DNA of 21,403 nt from a virus. Shown in pieces: positions 1 through 5,919 of the stretch. The position numbers and the translations under genes were made by a program. The number at the start of each line of letters is the position of its first letter. Within the stretch, counting starts at the first letter, position 1. Location: positions 1 through 21,403 of IMG/VR virus record IMGVR_UViG_3300046450_002391; one strand, given 5' to 3'. The notes below the pieces were generated by a model. The model saw nothing but the letters and a program-made list of their open reading frames with translations. It was not told where the DNA came from and made no database searches.

Positions 1-96
1 AAGACCGAGGTTGACGTTGATCCTGTTGACGAAGACGACGAAGAACAGATCGACATGAATGCAGTAAGTCCTGCAATGCTCGCCATGTTCCAGTAA
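1..96 (+). CDS. 3' end of an acidic protein of unknown function (partial)
   Basis: Frame 1 is open from the first base to TAA at 94-96, giving 31 C-terminal residues. The visible part is very acidic (DPVDEDDEEQID) and ends SPAMLAMFQ. The codons are richer in G and C at the third position than those of the following minus-strand genes, as in the highly expressed structural genes of this window. The start lies outside the window, so no function can be given. The acidic C-terminal tail does not identify a family. It is followed after 21 bases by a tiny + strand reading frame. Confidence 0.6.
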   Translation, partial: KTEVDVDPVDEDDEEQIDMNAVSPAMLAMFQ

Positions 97-117
97 ACAT
101 ATTAACTTATATTAAAA

Positions 118-210
118 ATGATTAATTTACTTTTAGTTGTCGCCGTTGGGTTGATTTGGTTTGCGTGGGGCTTGCAGTTGCTCTGCATCCACGCATCCAA
201 AAGAGATTAA
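118..210 (+). CDS. 30-residue single-pass membrane peptide
   Basis: ATG at 118-120 opens a 30-codon frame ending TAA at 208-210. The product has a hydrophobic stretch from about residue 3 to 22 (INLLLVVAVGLIWFAWGLQL) followed by a short polar, basic tail (IHASKRD), as expected for a small single-span membrane protein with the tail on one side. The upstream sequence is AT-rich with no clear Shine-Dalgarno. It is the last + strand gene before a convergent boundary. Small membrane peptides are common in phage genomes, sometimes in lysis or host takeover, but nothing here fixes the role. A frame this short could be chance; the hydrophobic pattern is the main support. Confidence 0.4.
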   Translation: MINLLLVVAVGLIWFAWGLQLLCIHASKRD

Positions 211-395
211 GCAGTTCAAGCACTCCCCCCTTTTTTCAAAAGAAAAGGGGCTTCAAAAAAATGTTTTAGCGGGGGGGGTGGTTATTTTCACAATCAAAAC
301 TCATTTTTAAAAAAAGGGAATTACAAGGCTACCTATAGTGGACGATAGACAGCACTACATAGCACTATTGCTTAAAAAAAAAGAAAAACCCAATT
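211..395. other. Non-coding convergence zone with homopolymer runs and short repeats
   Basis: These 185 bases separate the end of the + strand peptide gene from the end of the minus-strand block. They hold the CCCCTTTT/AAAAGGGG hairpin, a run of eight G (271-278), several A-runs, and two copies of AGCACTA (351-357 and 361-367). ATAGTG at 335-340 is complementary to CACTAT at 363-368. Read on the minus strand, T-runs just beyond the stop of the 396-713 gene could help terminate that transcript. No open frame with coding character was seen. Confidence 0.5.
227..250. terminator. Hairpin with CCCCTTTT/AAAAGGGG arms between convergent genes
   Basis: The arms CCCCTTTT (227-234) and AAAAGGGG (243-250) are perfectly complementary around an 8-base loop. 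It lies between the end of a + strand gene (210) and the end of the minus-strand block (396), where a terminator is expected. Neither strand has a clean T-run directly after the stem, so efficient intrinsic termination is uncertain. Confidence 0.35.
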
Positions 396-713
396 TTATT
401 GAGAGGGCGGCGTGGGAACCTGCGGAACTTGAGCTGCGCCTTGTTGAACGGCGGCCCCACCAAGCATCTGGTTTTCGGCGCGAATACGAGTTAAGTCTTC
501 ACGAATTTTTCCAATAGTTTCTGAATCAGCATCTTCGACAACTTGCTGCGCTTGTCCGCGACATTGATTTTCAATCGTCAACAATACTTGATTAAATTGC
601 AAATTCGAAAACATCTGCGAAGCAACAAACTCGGTGAGTTCGGCTTTTTCCTGTTCTGAAAGGACCAGCGTCTCAGACGCCGTGTCTACTGTTTCTTCTG
701 CTGTATCTGCCAT
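396..713 (-). CDS. Small acidic protein of unknown function (105 aa)
   Basis: ATG at 713-711 opens 105 codons. The product is acidic and rich in Glu, Ala and Thr at the N-terminus (MADTAEETVDTASETL), then predicted helical with a possible coiled coil around residues 60-85 (GKIREDLTRIRAENQML), and ends in a Gln/Pro-rich tail (about 88-105: QQGAAQVPQVPTPPSQ). I do not recognise a family. Third-position G/C is higher than in the next three minus-strand genes, which may mean stronger expression. TATAATACTGTATT lies directly before the ATG in place of a ribosome binding site. It is the last gene of the minus-strand block, 21 bases from its upstream neighbour. Confidence 0.6.
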   Translation of the reverse strand: MADTAEETVDTASETLVLSEQEKAELTEFVASQMFSNLQFNQVLLTIENQCRGQAQQVVEDADSETIGKIREDLTRIRAENQMLGGAAVQQGAAQVPQVPTPPSQ

Positions 714-727
714 AATACAGTATTATA
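714..727 (-). promoter_or_regulatory. TATAAT-like box abutting the start of the 105-aa gene
   Basis: Read on the minus strand the sequence is TATAATACTGTATT directly followed by ATG. It shares the nine bases TATAATACT with the box before the portal gene at 8849-8862, but the leading GTG is absent here. There is no Shine-Dalgarno in the gap. It may be a promoter giving a leaderless or near-leaderless transcript; this is inferred from position and similarity only. Confidence 0.35.
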
Positions 728-734
728 AGAACAA

Positions 735-953
735 TCAACTATAAATCCATTCAAAAGGATAGGTTTTTTCAAAATTGATAATATAATGAGTTTTTGATTC
801 CCTCACACTAGTCTTGGGTCGGTAGTCCATGTCAAAAAGCTCATCTATTAATAAGCCCATAGAATCTCTCTCGATACGAACTACGATATTAGATCTATCG
901 GTATTATGAAATACCTCCTTACAGAACTTCTCACAAATATCAACTGCCTCCAT
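735..953 (-). CDS. Small protein of unknown function (72 aa)
   Basis: ATG at 953-951 is preceded on the minus strand by a purine-rich AAAAAGG that may serve as a ribosome binding site. The start overlaps the end of the upstream 61-aa gene by 14 bases, so the two are probably translated together. The product looks like a small globular alpha/beta protein: an acidic helical start (MEAVDICEKFCKEVF), a strand NIVVRIERDS, then SKTHYIINFEKTYPFEWIYS. There is no membrane segment or recognisable motif. It could be paired functionally with the MbcA/ParS-like neighbour, but it does not show the residues of a RES-type toxin. Confidence 0.55.
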   Translation of the reverse strand: MEAVDICEKFCKEVFHNTDRSNIVVRIERDSMGLLIDELFDMDYRPKTSVRESKTHYIINFEKTYPFEWIYS

Positions 954-1125
954 CCTTTTTCGTATCCTTCCTCAAGAGAGAATGGACATCCTGTATTTTA
1001 TTTTCCCTAATATATTGGGCGGGAGTTTGGTTGTTTAGTTCTGTTCTATTTTTACTAAGCCATTTGGCGGCCCCGTAAAGCGAGAAACTAGAAGTGATTT
1101 GTCTCATGAGATCAATCTTGTCCAT
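940..1125 (-). CDS. Small protein with possible MbcA/ParS (DUF2384)-like domain (61 aa)
   Basis: ATG at 1125-1123 overlaps the upstream gene's stop by 14 bases. Residues about 19-51 (GAAKWLSKNRTELNNQTP, then a helix ending VHSLL) follow the pattern of the MbcA/ParS/Xre antitoxin C-terminal domain: A-x-WL, a leucine, a TP turn, then V-x-x-LL. In known systems this domain binds a RES-type toxin. Here the usual N-terminal helix-turn-helix is missing and no RES toxin is adjacent, so a stand-alone regulatory or anti-defence role is as likely. The assignment rests on a short motif and is tentative. Confidence 0.5.
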   Translation of the reverse strand: MDKIDLMRQITSSFSLYGAAKWLSKNRTELNNQTPAQYIRENKIQDVHSLLRKDTKKDGGS

Positions 1126-1390
1126 ATACTGCTCGTTTATTTAAACTATCTTTATAGTAAAGTTCTTTTTGGTATTTTTTAATTATAATTTCGTAATCGT
1201 AAATTATTTGTCGCTGTTGTCGTGAGATATTAATTAATTCCTTAATAGAAGAGTCTCTCTTTTGAAGTGTCTCTTGTTGGTGTTTGATATATATTCTAAC
1301 CAAGTCAAGTTCTTTTTGATGTTTATCGGTTAAGATTTTATATTCTAGCGCTCCAAATAATAAAAAAAATATTAAAAATTTAGCCCACAC
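1112..1390 (-). CDS. Membrane-anchored coiled-coil protein, i-spanin-like topology (92 aa)
   Basis: The start is GTG at 1390-1388. Residues about 4-19 (KFLIFFLLFGALEYKI) form one transmembrane segment, with basic residues after it. Residues 20-80 are strongly charged and heptad-like (KHQKELDLVRIYIKHQQE), predicted helical or coiled coil. One N-terminal membrane span followed by a coiled coil is the layout of inner-membrane spanins (Rz-type), which help disrupt the outer membrane at lysis. No lipoprotein partner (Rz1-like) or endolysin is seen here, so spanin is only a suggestion. The gene heads the minus-strand block, and GTGTATATTAAGAT lies directly before its start. Confidence 0.55.
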   Translation of the reverse strand: MWAKFLIFFLLFGALEYKILTDKHQKELDLVRIYIKHQQETLQKRDSSIKELINISRQQRQIIYDYEIIIKKYQKELYYKDSLNKRAVYGQD

Positions 1391-1404
1391 ATCTTAATAT
1401 ACAC
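1391..1404 (-). promoter_or_regulatory. GTGTA-type start-proximal promoter-like motif (minus)
   Basis: On the minus strand GTGTATATTAAGAT runs directly into the GTG start at 1390. The TATATT portion would be a -10 box only five bases from the start codon. The same GTGTA-plus-AT element precedes several + strand genes at nearly the same spacing. It faces a divergent copy at 1412-1426 with only seven bases between. Confidence 0.45.
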
Positions 1405-1411
1405 ACAGGGA

Positions 1412-1426
1412 GTGTATTATATATCA
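1412..1426 (+). promoter_or_regulatory. GTGTA-type start-proximal promoter-like motif before PhoH-like gene
   Basis: GTGTATTATATATCA ends at the base before ATG 1427. TATTAT would be a -10 box six bases from the start codon. A purine run AGGGAG (1407-1412) lies too far upstream of 1427 for a normal Shine-Dalgarno. An alternative is that GTG at 1412 is itself the start codon, in which case this stretch is coding. Confidence 0.45.
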
Positions 1427-2152
1427 ATGGCAAGAAAAAAGGTTTCTCAACTAGATGGAGAAGATTTGAAATTACAGGGCTTTAATGGTCTGACTTCTCA
1501 TTTTCATATACAATCCAAAAGGTTAACAGAAAAACAAAAACAGTTTCTGGAGCTCGCTCTAGACGAAAAGACAAATATCATTTACTGCGCAGGCCCAGCT
1601 GGGACGACCAAAACTTATGTTGCGGTGTACTCGGCCCTTAGGTATTTAAGCGTAAACGTAGATCTTGATTTACTTTACGTTCGAACGGTCGTGGAGAGTG
1701 GCGAGAGGAATCTTGGCTCACTACCTGGAGACATAGATGAAAAATTCAACCCCTACATGGCTCCGCTTGACGATAAATTACGAGAAATGATTAAGCCGTC
1801 AATTATTCCAGAGCTGATATCTAAATCAAGGATTCAAGCAATGCCTATCAACTACTTAAGGGGGGCAAGCTGGAATAATAAGATTGTTATAGCGGACGAA
1901 GCTCAAAATTTTACCTTTAAAGAATTAACCACTTTAATCACGAGACTGGGTGAGAGCAGCAAGCTTATCGTTTGTGGTGACTTCCTTCAATCAGATATTA
2001 ATGGAAAGACAGGATTTAAAACGATGTTTGATCTATTTAATGATGAAGACAGCAGAAGGAAAGGGATTCATACTTTCGAGTTTACGAAAAAAGATATAAA
2101 ACGAAATAAAATTTTAAGTTTTATTATTGGCAAACTTGAAAGCGTGCATTAA
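1427..2152 (+). CDS. phoH: PhoH-like P-loop ATPase
   Basis: The 241-residue product matches the PhoH family: a P-loop GPAGTTKT (about residues 56-63), the signature RTVVESGERNLGSLPGDIDE then KFNPYMAPLDDKL (about 86-117), Walker B IVIADEAQN (about 153-161) and the late motif VCGDFLQSDI. PhoH proteins are cytoplasmic ATPases related to superfamily 1 helicases. They are common in phages, especially aquatic ones, and their role there is unsettled (RNA metabolism or stress response). The Walker A has Thr where Gly is usual before the Lys. ATG 1427 (MARKK) is chosen; an in-frame GTG at 1412 would add five residues. The gene opens the + strand block, divergent from the minus genes. Confidence 0.9.
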   Translation: MARKKVSQLDGEDLKLQGFNGLTSHFHIQSKRLTEKQKQFLELALDEKTNIIYCAGPAGTTKTYVAVYSALRYLSVNVDLDLLYVRTVVESGERNLGSLPGDIDEKFNPYMAPLDDKLREMIKPSIIPELISKSRIQAMPINYLRGASWNNKIVIADEAQNFTFKELTTLITRLGESSKLIVCGDFLQSDINGKTGFKTMFDLFNDEDSRRKGIHTFEFTKKDIKRNKILSFIIGKLESVH

Positions 2153-2157
2153 GGTTG

Positions 2158-2174
2158 GTGTATTACAATATAAC
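2158..2174 (+). promoter_or_regulatory. GTGTA-type start-proximal promoter-like motif before GAF-like gene
   Basis: GTGTATTACAATATAAC occupies the 17 bases before ATG 2175. Its first eight bases GTGTATTA are identical to those of the element at 1412. It begins six bases after the PhoH stop, with no Shine-Dalgarno near the ATG. The spacing is two or three bases longer than in the tightest copies. Confidence 0.4.
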
Positions 2175-2753
2175 ATGGATAGTTATATTATCGCTGCAAT
2201 TATAGGCGCTGCCGCAACAATTTGCGGGGTCGTTCTAAAAACATATCTTTCGGGCCATTGGCAAAAAGGAAAACTTAAAGAGCATACCGTTCAAAACGAA
2301 AATGTTTATAGGGCGCTAGAATACGCTAGGGGCAAAATTGATTGTGATAGAGTGGTCGTTTATGAATTTCATAATGGCGATGTTTATTATTCAGGAAGCT
2401 CACAACAGAAATTCAGCAACACTTATGAGGTCTTATCGGACGGAGTAAGCTCTGAGCTAAAAAACCAACAAAACTTGAGGGTATCTTCTTTTAATAGATT
2501 TATAAAGCCCTTAATTGACGAAGAGGAATATGGGTTCTGGGATATAGATCAAGTAAGTGATATAGTAACTAAAACTTTTTTCGAAGACCAGGGCACAAAG
2601 AGTACGTATTGTGTACCCATTGAATTATTAACTGGTAAAATCATTGGGATACTAGGCATAGACTATGTTAAAGGGGGGAAGAAGCTTACCCCTTCGCAAA
2701 AGAATTTTATTAAAAATCAGTCGTGTATTATCGCTGGTTATTTAAAAGCTTAA
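2175..2753 (+). CDS. Membrane-anchored GAF-like domain protein (192 aa)
   Basis: ATG 2175 is chosen because it follows the PhoH stop and gives a membrane segment directly at the N-terminus; an in-frame ATG at 2127 would overlap phoH by 26 bases. Residues about 4-23 (YIIAAIIGAAATICGVVLKT) are hydrophobic, a probable membrane anchor. The remainder resembles a GAF-type sensor fold: VVVYEFHNGDVYYSG (about 63-77), then SNTYEVLSDGVSSE, and a final CVPIE..GKIIGILGIDYV with LTPSQKNFI near the C-terminus. GAF domains bind small molecules. No output domain such as a kinase or cyclase is present. Function in the phage cycle is unknown; membrane sensing of cell state is an inference. Confidence 0.65.
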   Translation: MDSYIIAAIIGAAATICGVVLKTYLSGHWQKGKLKEHTVQNENVYRALEYARGKIDCDRVVVYEFHNGDVYYSGSSQQKFSNTYEVLSDGVSSELKNQQNLRVSSFNRFIKPLIDEEEYGFWDIDQVSDIVTKTFFEDQGTKSTYCVPIELLTGKIIGILGIDYVKGGKKLTPSQKNFIKNQSCIIAGYLKA

Positions 2754-2774
2754 AAAAATATTTAATATACTAGT

Positions 2775-3197
2775 ATGAATGCTGAATATTGTCCCCATTG
2801 TGGTTTCAAAAACGTTTATGCGGCAGTTGCTCCTAATTTTTGTGGAGGGTGCGGTTCCCCCCTCAATAAGTCTACCGCTTCGGCCAGAGCAGCTCCTAAA
2901 GCCTCCCCCAGGGCACAGGTAAAACGGTCACCCGTTGCCCCTAGGCCTACGGCTCCTCAGGAGCCAGAAGAGCGTGTGCCATTTATTAGTAAATTAGAAT
3001 ATGAAATTCAGGGAATAGAACCCAACAAAATGACTGTTGGGCAGCTAATGCAAGAAGAGCCTAGCGATGGCCCTTCTATGCTGCGTCCTCAAGCCAAAGG
3101 CAAAAAAGCCAAGGCCCTTACCTCTAAAGAGATATTGAAGGAAAGTATGGATGTATGCAAAAGCGCTAGAACTAAACCTCCTGAAGAAGTTGAATAA
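2775..3197 (+). CDS. Zinc-ribbon protein of unknown function (140 aa)
   Basis: The N-terminus is a clear zinc ribbon with two CxxC knuckles (C6/C9 in YCPHCGF and C23/C26 in FCGGCGSPL). A basic Ala/Pro/Ser-rich linker follows (about 31-68), probably disordered. The C-terminal half (about 70-140) has PFISKLEYEIQGIEPNKMTV and a Lys-rich stretch KGKKAKALTSKEILKE. Zinc ribbons of this kind bind nucleic acid or polymerase subunits. Its 3' end overlaps the sigma-like gene by 47 bases, so the two are probably co-translated, and a joint role in phage transcription is plausible but inferred. AT-rich TAATATACTAGT stands directly before the ATG in place of a Shine-Dalgarno. Confidence 0.6.
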   Translation: MNAEYCPHCGFKNVYAAVAPNFCGGCGSPLNKSTASARAAPKASPRAQVKRSPVAPRPTAPQEPEERVPFISKLEYEIQGIEPNKMTVGQLMQEEPSDGPSMLRPQAKGKKAKALTSKEILKESMDVCKSARTKPPEEVE

Positions 3198-3933
3198 AAA
3201 CGAAAAAAAGCTACCTTTTATTTATGCAGATAAAGCAGGGGTAATAGACAAGGAGCTTAGTAAACGACGCCATAAATGGTTTCTTTATTCTGTAGCCTGG
3301 ATTGACTTCGATGACGTATGCCAAATTATTCGCGCACATATTCATAAAAAATGGCACCAATGGGATCAAGAGCGAGCGCTAGAGCCATGGCTTAATAAAA
3401 TTATATCCAATCAGCTAAAAAACATTCTTCGAAATAATTACGGGAACTTTGTGCGACCCTGCTTAAATTGCCCTTTTAACCAAAGCGGTCCTCCTGATGG
3501 TGACAGAGAGGGGCTTTGCGCTTTTACCTCTAGCGGGATGCAATGTAATGAATGTCCTTTATATGCCAAATGGGAGTCTACAAAGAAAGACGCATATAAT
3601 ACTAAAATGGCGGTTACCATGGAAAATCATTCTCATGAAATGGCCATGATGCCCGAGCAGGCTTTTGATACTTTGGACGAATCTATTGAGCGCGTCCACC
3701 TTAAGATGGAAGAGGTCTTGCCCCCGAAAAAATTTAAAATTTATAAAATGCTATACATAGATTATCTTTCAGAGGCCGACGTGGCAGAAGCGATGGGGTA
3801 TAAAACTTCAGAGACGGGGAGAACTGCGGGCTATAAGCAACTCCGTAATTTAAAAAAGTTTTTTAAACAAACCGTAGAAGACTTAATGGAAAAACACGAT
3901 ATAATTATAACAGGTGGATCAATCTCTTACTGA
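3151..3933 (+). CDS. Sigma-70-like transcription factor with inserted cysteine cluster
   Basis: Residues about 41-97 read as sigma region 2: FDDVCQIIRAHIHKKW, WDQERALEPWLNKIISNQLK and NILRN, the Q/W-rich helix that binds core polymerase and the -10 DNA. Residues about 188-245 resemble region 4 with a helix-turn-helix (YLSEADVAEAMGYKTSE). Between them are five cysteines (C104, C107, C123, C132, C135; CLNC ... GLC ... QCNEC), likely a metal site. A phage sigma factor would redirect host RNA polymerase to phage promoters, as T4 gp55 does for late genes. The 5' end is uncertain: ATG 3151 overlaps the previous gene by 47 bases, and TTG at 3190 in GAAGTTGAATAA is an alternative. The next gene starts at GTG 3914, inside this one. 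Confidence 0.7.
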   Translation: MYAKALELNLLKKLNKNEKKLPFIYADKAGVIDKELSKRRHKWFLYSVAWIDFDDVCQIIRAHIHKKWHQWDQERALEPWLNKIISNQLKNILRNNYGNFVRPCLNCPFNQSGPPDGDREGLCAFTSSGMQCNECPLYAKWESTKKDAYNTKMAVTMENHSHEMAMMPEQAFDTLDESIERVHLKMEEVLPPKKFKIYKMLYIDYLSEADVAEAMGYKTSETGRTAGYKQLRNLKKFFKQTVEDLMEKHDIIITGGSISY

Positions 3934-4969
3934 ACAGCAAAAAGCATATATAGATGCTAACCATAAGGCCACTCCTGACTTAATAGAGTTAACGAGGAAG
4001 GTCTTTAATGATGATTCTTTGGACGGACGAACCAAAGAGGGAAAGGCGGTGCGTAGCTATCTGGTGGAATGCGGCCTTAAATATAATACTACCAAAAGCA
4101 AAAAGGCAAAAAGAATAATTTTAACTGGCGAAGAAAAAGAATTCATAGAGCGATCTGCTCAAGACGAAATGAATGCGTTTCAAATCGCCTGCATTATTTG
4201 GCCACAAGCACACATCACTCCTTTAAGTAAGGAAACCCTAGTGGTTGCCGAACACATTAAGAGTCAAAAGCCTAATTTGTTACAACTAACAGATTCAGCC
4301 TTAGGTGATGATTACGCACCTCCTCAGACGCTTTCTGCGACGATTAAATTAATCAACACTTACGCTCTTGAGGAAATCCGCATAGACAAACTAGCGCTTA
4401 GGGAAAAGAATTGCGCAGAATCATTATTAAAGTTTCTCTCTAGTCCCAGGCTTTTACAGGTTATTAACACTTATGGAGACATAACTGACAGACAATTGTT
4501 TGAAGCAGAGTTTATTCGTACTACTTGGGAGAAATTCGACTTAACAGCAGATGAAATAAATCTATATATCAATGTATGCATAGACTATGTTAATCTAAAG
4601 AACATAACCAAAGCAATGGAAAAACTAAATAGAATGTTCCATGAAGCAGAGGATCAAAGGGATATGACAGTAAGACTTGCTGAGTTATTAAAAACTAAAA
4701 GCGACGAATACAATCAATGCGAAAAGAGAATGGAGTCGCTCGTCAACCGTTTAAACGGTGACAGGGCGCGTAGAATACAAGGCAGACAAGAGGAGAATGC
4801 ATCTGTTCTATCTTTAGTACAATTATTCCAGGATGAGAATGAGCGTCAAATTATGTTAAGGATGGCTGAAATGCAAAAAGAAGTCGTTGAGGATAAGGCT
4901 CTAGAATTAGAATCTATGCCTGCATGGAAAGCGAGAGTCCTGGGAATCAGTAAAGGTGATGCGATATGA
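3914..4969 (+). CDS. Protein of unknown function, C-terminal coiled coil (351 aa)
   Basis: The start is GTG 3914 (GTGGATCAA), overlapping the sigma-like gene by 20 bases; the end overlaps the next gene by ATGA. The product is mostly helical and soluble. The N-terminal third is basic (KSKKAKRIILTGEEKEFIE) and may include a helix-turn-helix-like segment near residues 80-110 (MNAFQIACIIWPQ). Residues about 235-335 are charged and coiled-coil-like (KAMEKLNRMFHEAEDQRD). I do not recognise the family. Its place upstream of the large terminase is where small terminase subunits often lie, and a basic N-terminus with coiled coil is compatible with that, but no diagnostic motif supports it. Confidence 0.55.
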   Translation: MDQSLTEQQKAYIDANHKATPDLIELTRKVFNDDSLDGRTKEGKAVRSYLVECGLKYNTTKSKKAKRIILTGEEKEFIERSAQDEMNAFQIACIIWPQAHITPLSKETLVVAEHIKSQKPNLLQLTDSALGDDYAPPQTLSATIKLINTYALEEIRIDKLALREKNCAESLLKFLSSPRLLQVINTYGDITDRQLFEAEFIRTTWEKFDLTADEINLYINVCIDYVNLKNITKAMEKLNRMFHEAEDQRDMTVRLAELLKTKSDEYNQCEKRMESLVNRLNGDRARRIQGRQEENASVLSLVQLFQDENERQIMLRMAEMQKEVVEDKALELESMPAWKARVLGISKGDAI

Positions 4970-5919
4970 TAGATCCTTTAAAACCGAACTTATACTGCAA
5001 GATATGTAGCGAGTCGTTTAAGTCTGAACGCTCTTTACATTCTCATTTTAAAAAACATAAGCTTACATTGGCAGAATACTATTGTCAAGAGTATCCGCGA
5101 ATCAATAAGTTCAGCGGTGACCCGCTGCCCTTTAAGAATAAGTTTGATTATTTCACTAAGGATTTTACTTCAAGGGTTCAAATGAATAAATGGATTGGTA
5201 AATCACCCGCAGACGAAGTCAAGGAATACATTCTTGATCAGCTAAGGTATCGTATTCAGAATAAAAATTTGAGATTTGCTCCCTTTCACCTTGAAATTGA
5301 AACATTGAAATTACCATCGCTTAATGTTTTTATTGAGCATTTTGGATCGTATTCTAGTGTGTGTAAATTACTTGAAATTGAGCCACTTTTTAAAAGGGGG
5401 CTTGCTGCTCCCGAGCAATTTTTTGAAGATAACAAAAAATTTGAAGACGTCAAGATATTCGTAGATACCCGAGAGCAAAAACCATTAGACTTTAAGGAAT
5501 CCTCTTCAATGAAGCTAGACTTTGGGGACTATACCACGGGGGGCGAAAATTACACCTATACCTACGTTGACCGTAAAAGCGAGTCAGACTTTAAGTCTAC
5601 ATTAAGCACGGGGCTTGAGCGCTTTAAAAAAGAACTAGATCGAGCCAGAGAGTTCAATAGCTATCTATATATAGTGGTGGAGAGCAGCATTGAGAAGGTA
5701 AAGAAGAACAATATATTCGGCGCGCACAAATCTAACCTGGAATATATCTTTCATAATCTGCGTAATCTCACTCATGACTATCATGATGTATGTCAATTTA
5801 TATTTAGCGGAAATCGACGAAACTCAGAAATCCTTATTCCTAAACTACTTCTTGGAGGAGAAAAGTTGTGGAATATAGATTTTCAGTATCATGTAGACAA
5901 ATATGCAGCTAGTACTTAA
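4966..5919 (+). CDS. C2H2 zinc finger - DNA-binding repeat - ERCC4-type nuclease fusion
   Basis: Three parts can be read. Residues 11-31 are a canonical C2H2 finger (C11-x2-C14-x12-H27-x3-H31). Residues about 103-130 (LRFAPFHLEIETLKLPSLNV then HFGSYSSVCKLLEIEP) resemble the short repeat found with HNH homing endonucleases. Residues about 160-300 are an ERCC4/XPF-type nuclease: VDTREQKP (D167, R169, E170), LDFGDYTT (G187-D188), then VDRKSESD (D202-R203-K204...D208), a GDx(n)DRKx3D version of the GDx(n)ERKx3D active site. XPF-type nucleases cut branched DNA. The gene is joined by ATGA to its upstream neighbour and lies two genes before terminase, so a role in resolving DNA before packaging, or as a homing-type nuclease, is possible. 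Confidence 0.75.
   Translation: MIDPLKPNLYCKICSESFKSERSLHSHFKKHKLTLAEYYCQEYPRINKFSGDPLPFKNKFDYFTKDFTSRVQMNKWIGKSPADEVKEYILDQLRYRIQNKNLRFAPFHLEIETLKLPSLNVFIEHFGSYSSVCKLLEIEPLFKRGLAAPEQFFEDNKKFEDVKIFVDTREQKPLDFKESSSMKLDFGDYTTGGENYTYTYVDRKSESDFKSTLSTGLERFKKELDRAREFNSYLYIVVESSIEKVKKNNIFGAHKSNLEYIFHNLRNLTHDYHDVCQFIFSGNRRNSEILIPKLLLGGEKLWNIDFQYHVDKYAAST

Noticed and set aside
2723-2731. GTGTATTAT inside the end of the GAF-like gene, identical to the box at 1412
   Set aside because: It is 52 bases from the next start and lies in coding sequence. It could promote the zinc-ribbon gene, but a single internal match is not enough.
3914-4969. Small terminase subunit
   Set aside because: Position fits, but no recognisable helix-turn-helix or family motif is clear, and its length is greater than most small terminases.
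5360-5372. GTGTAAATTA inside the ERCC4 nuclease gene
   Set aside because: No gene starts downstream; GTGTA alone is expected by chance many times in a window of this size.
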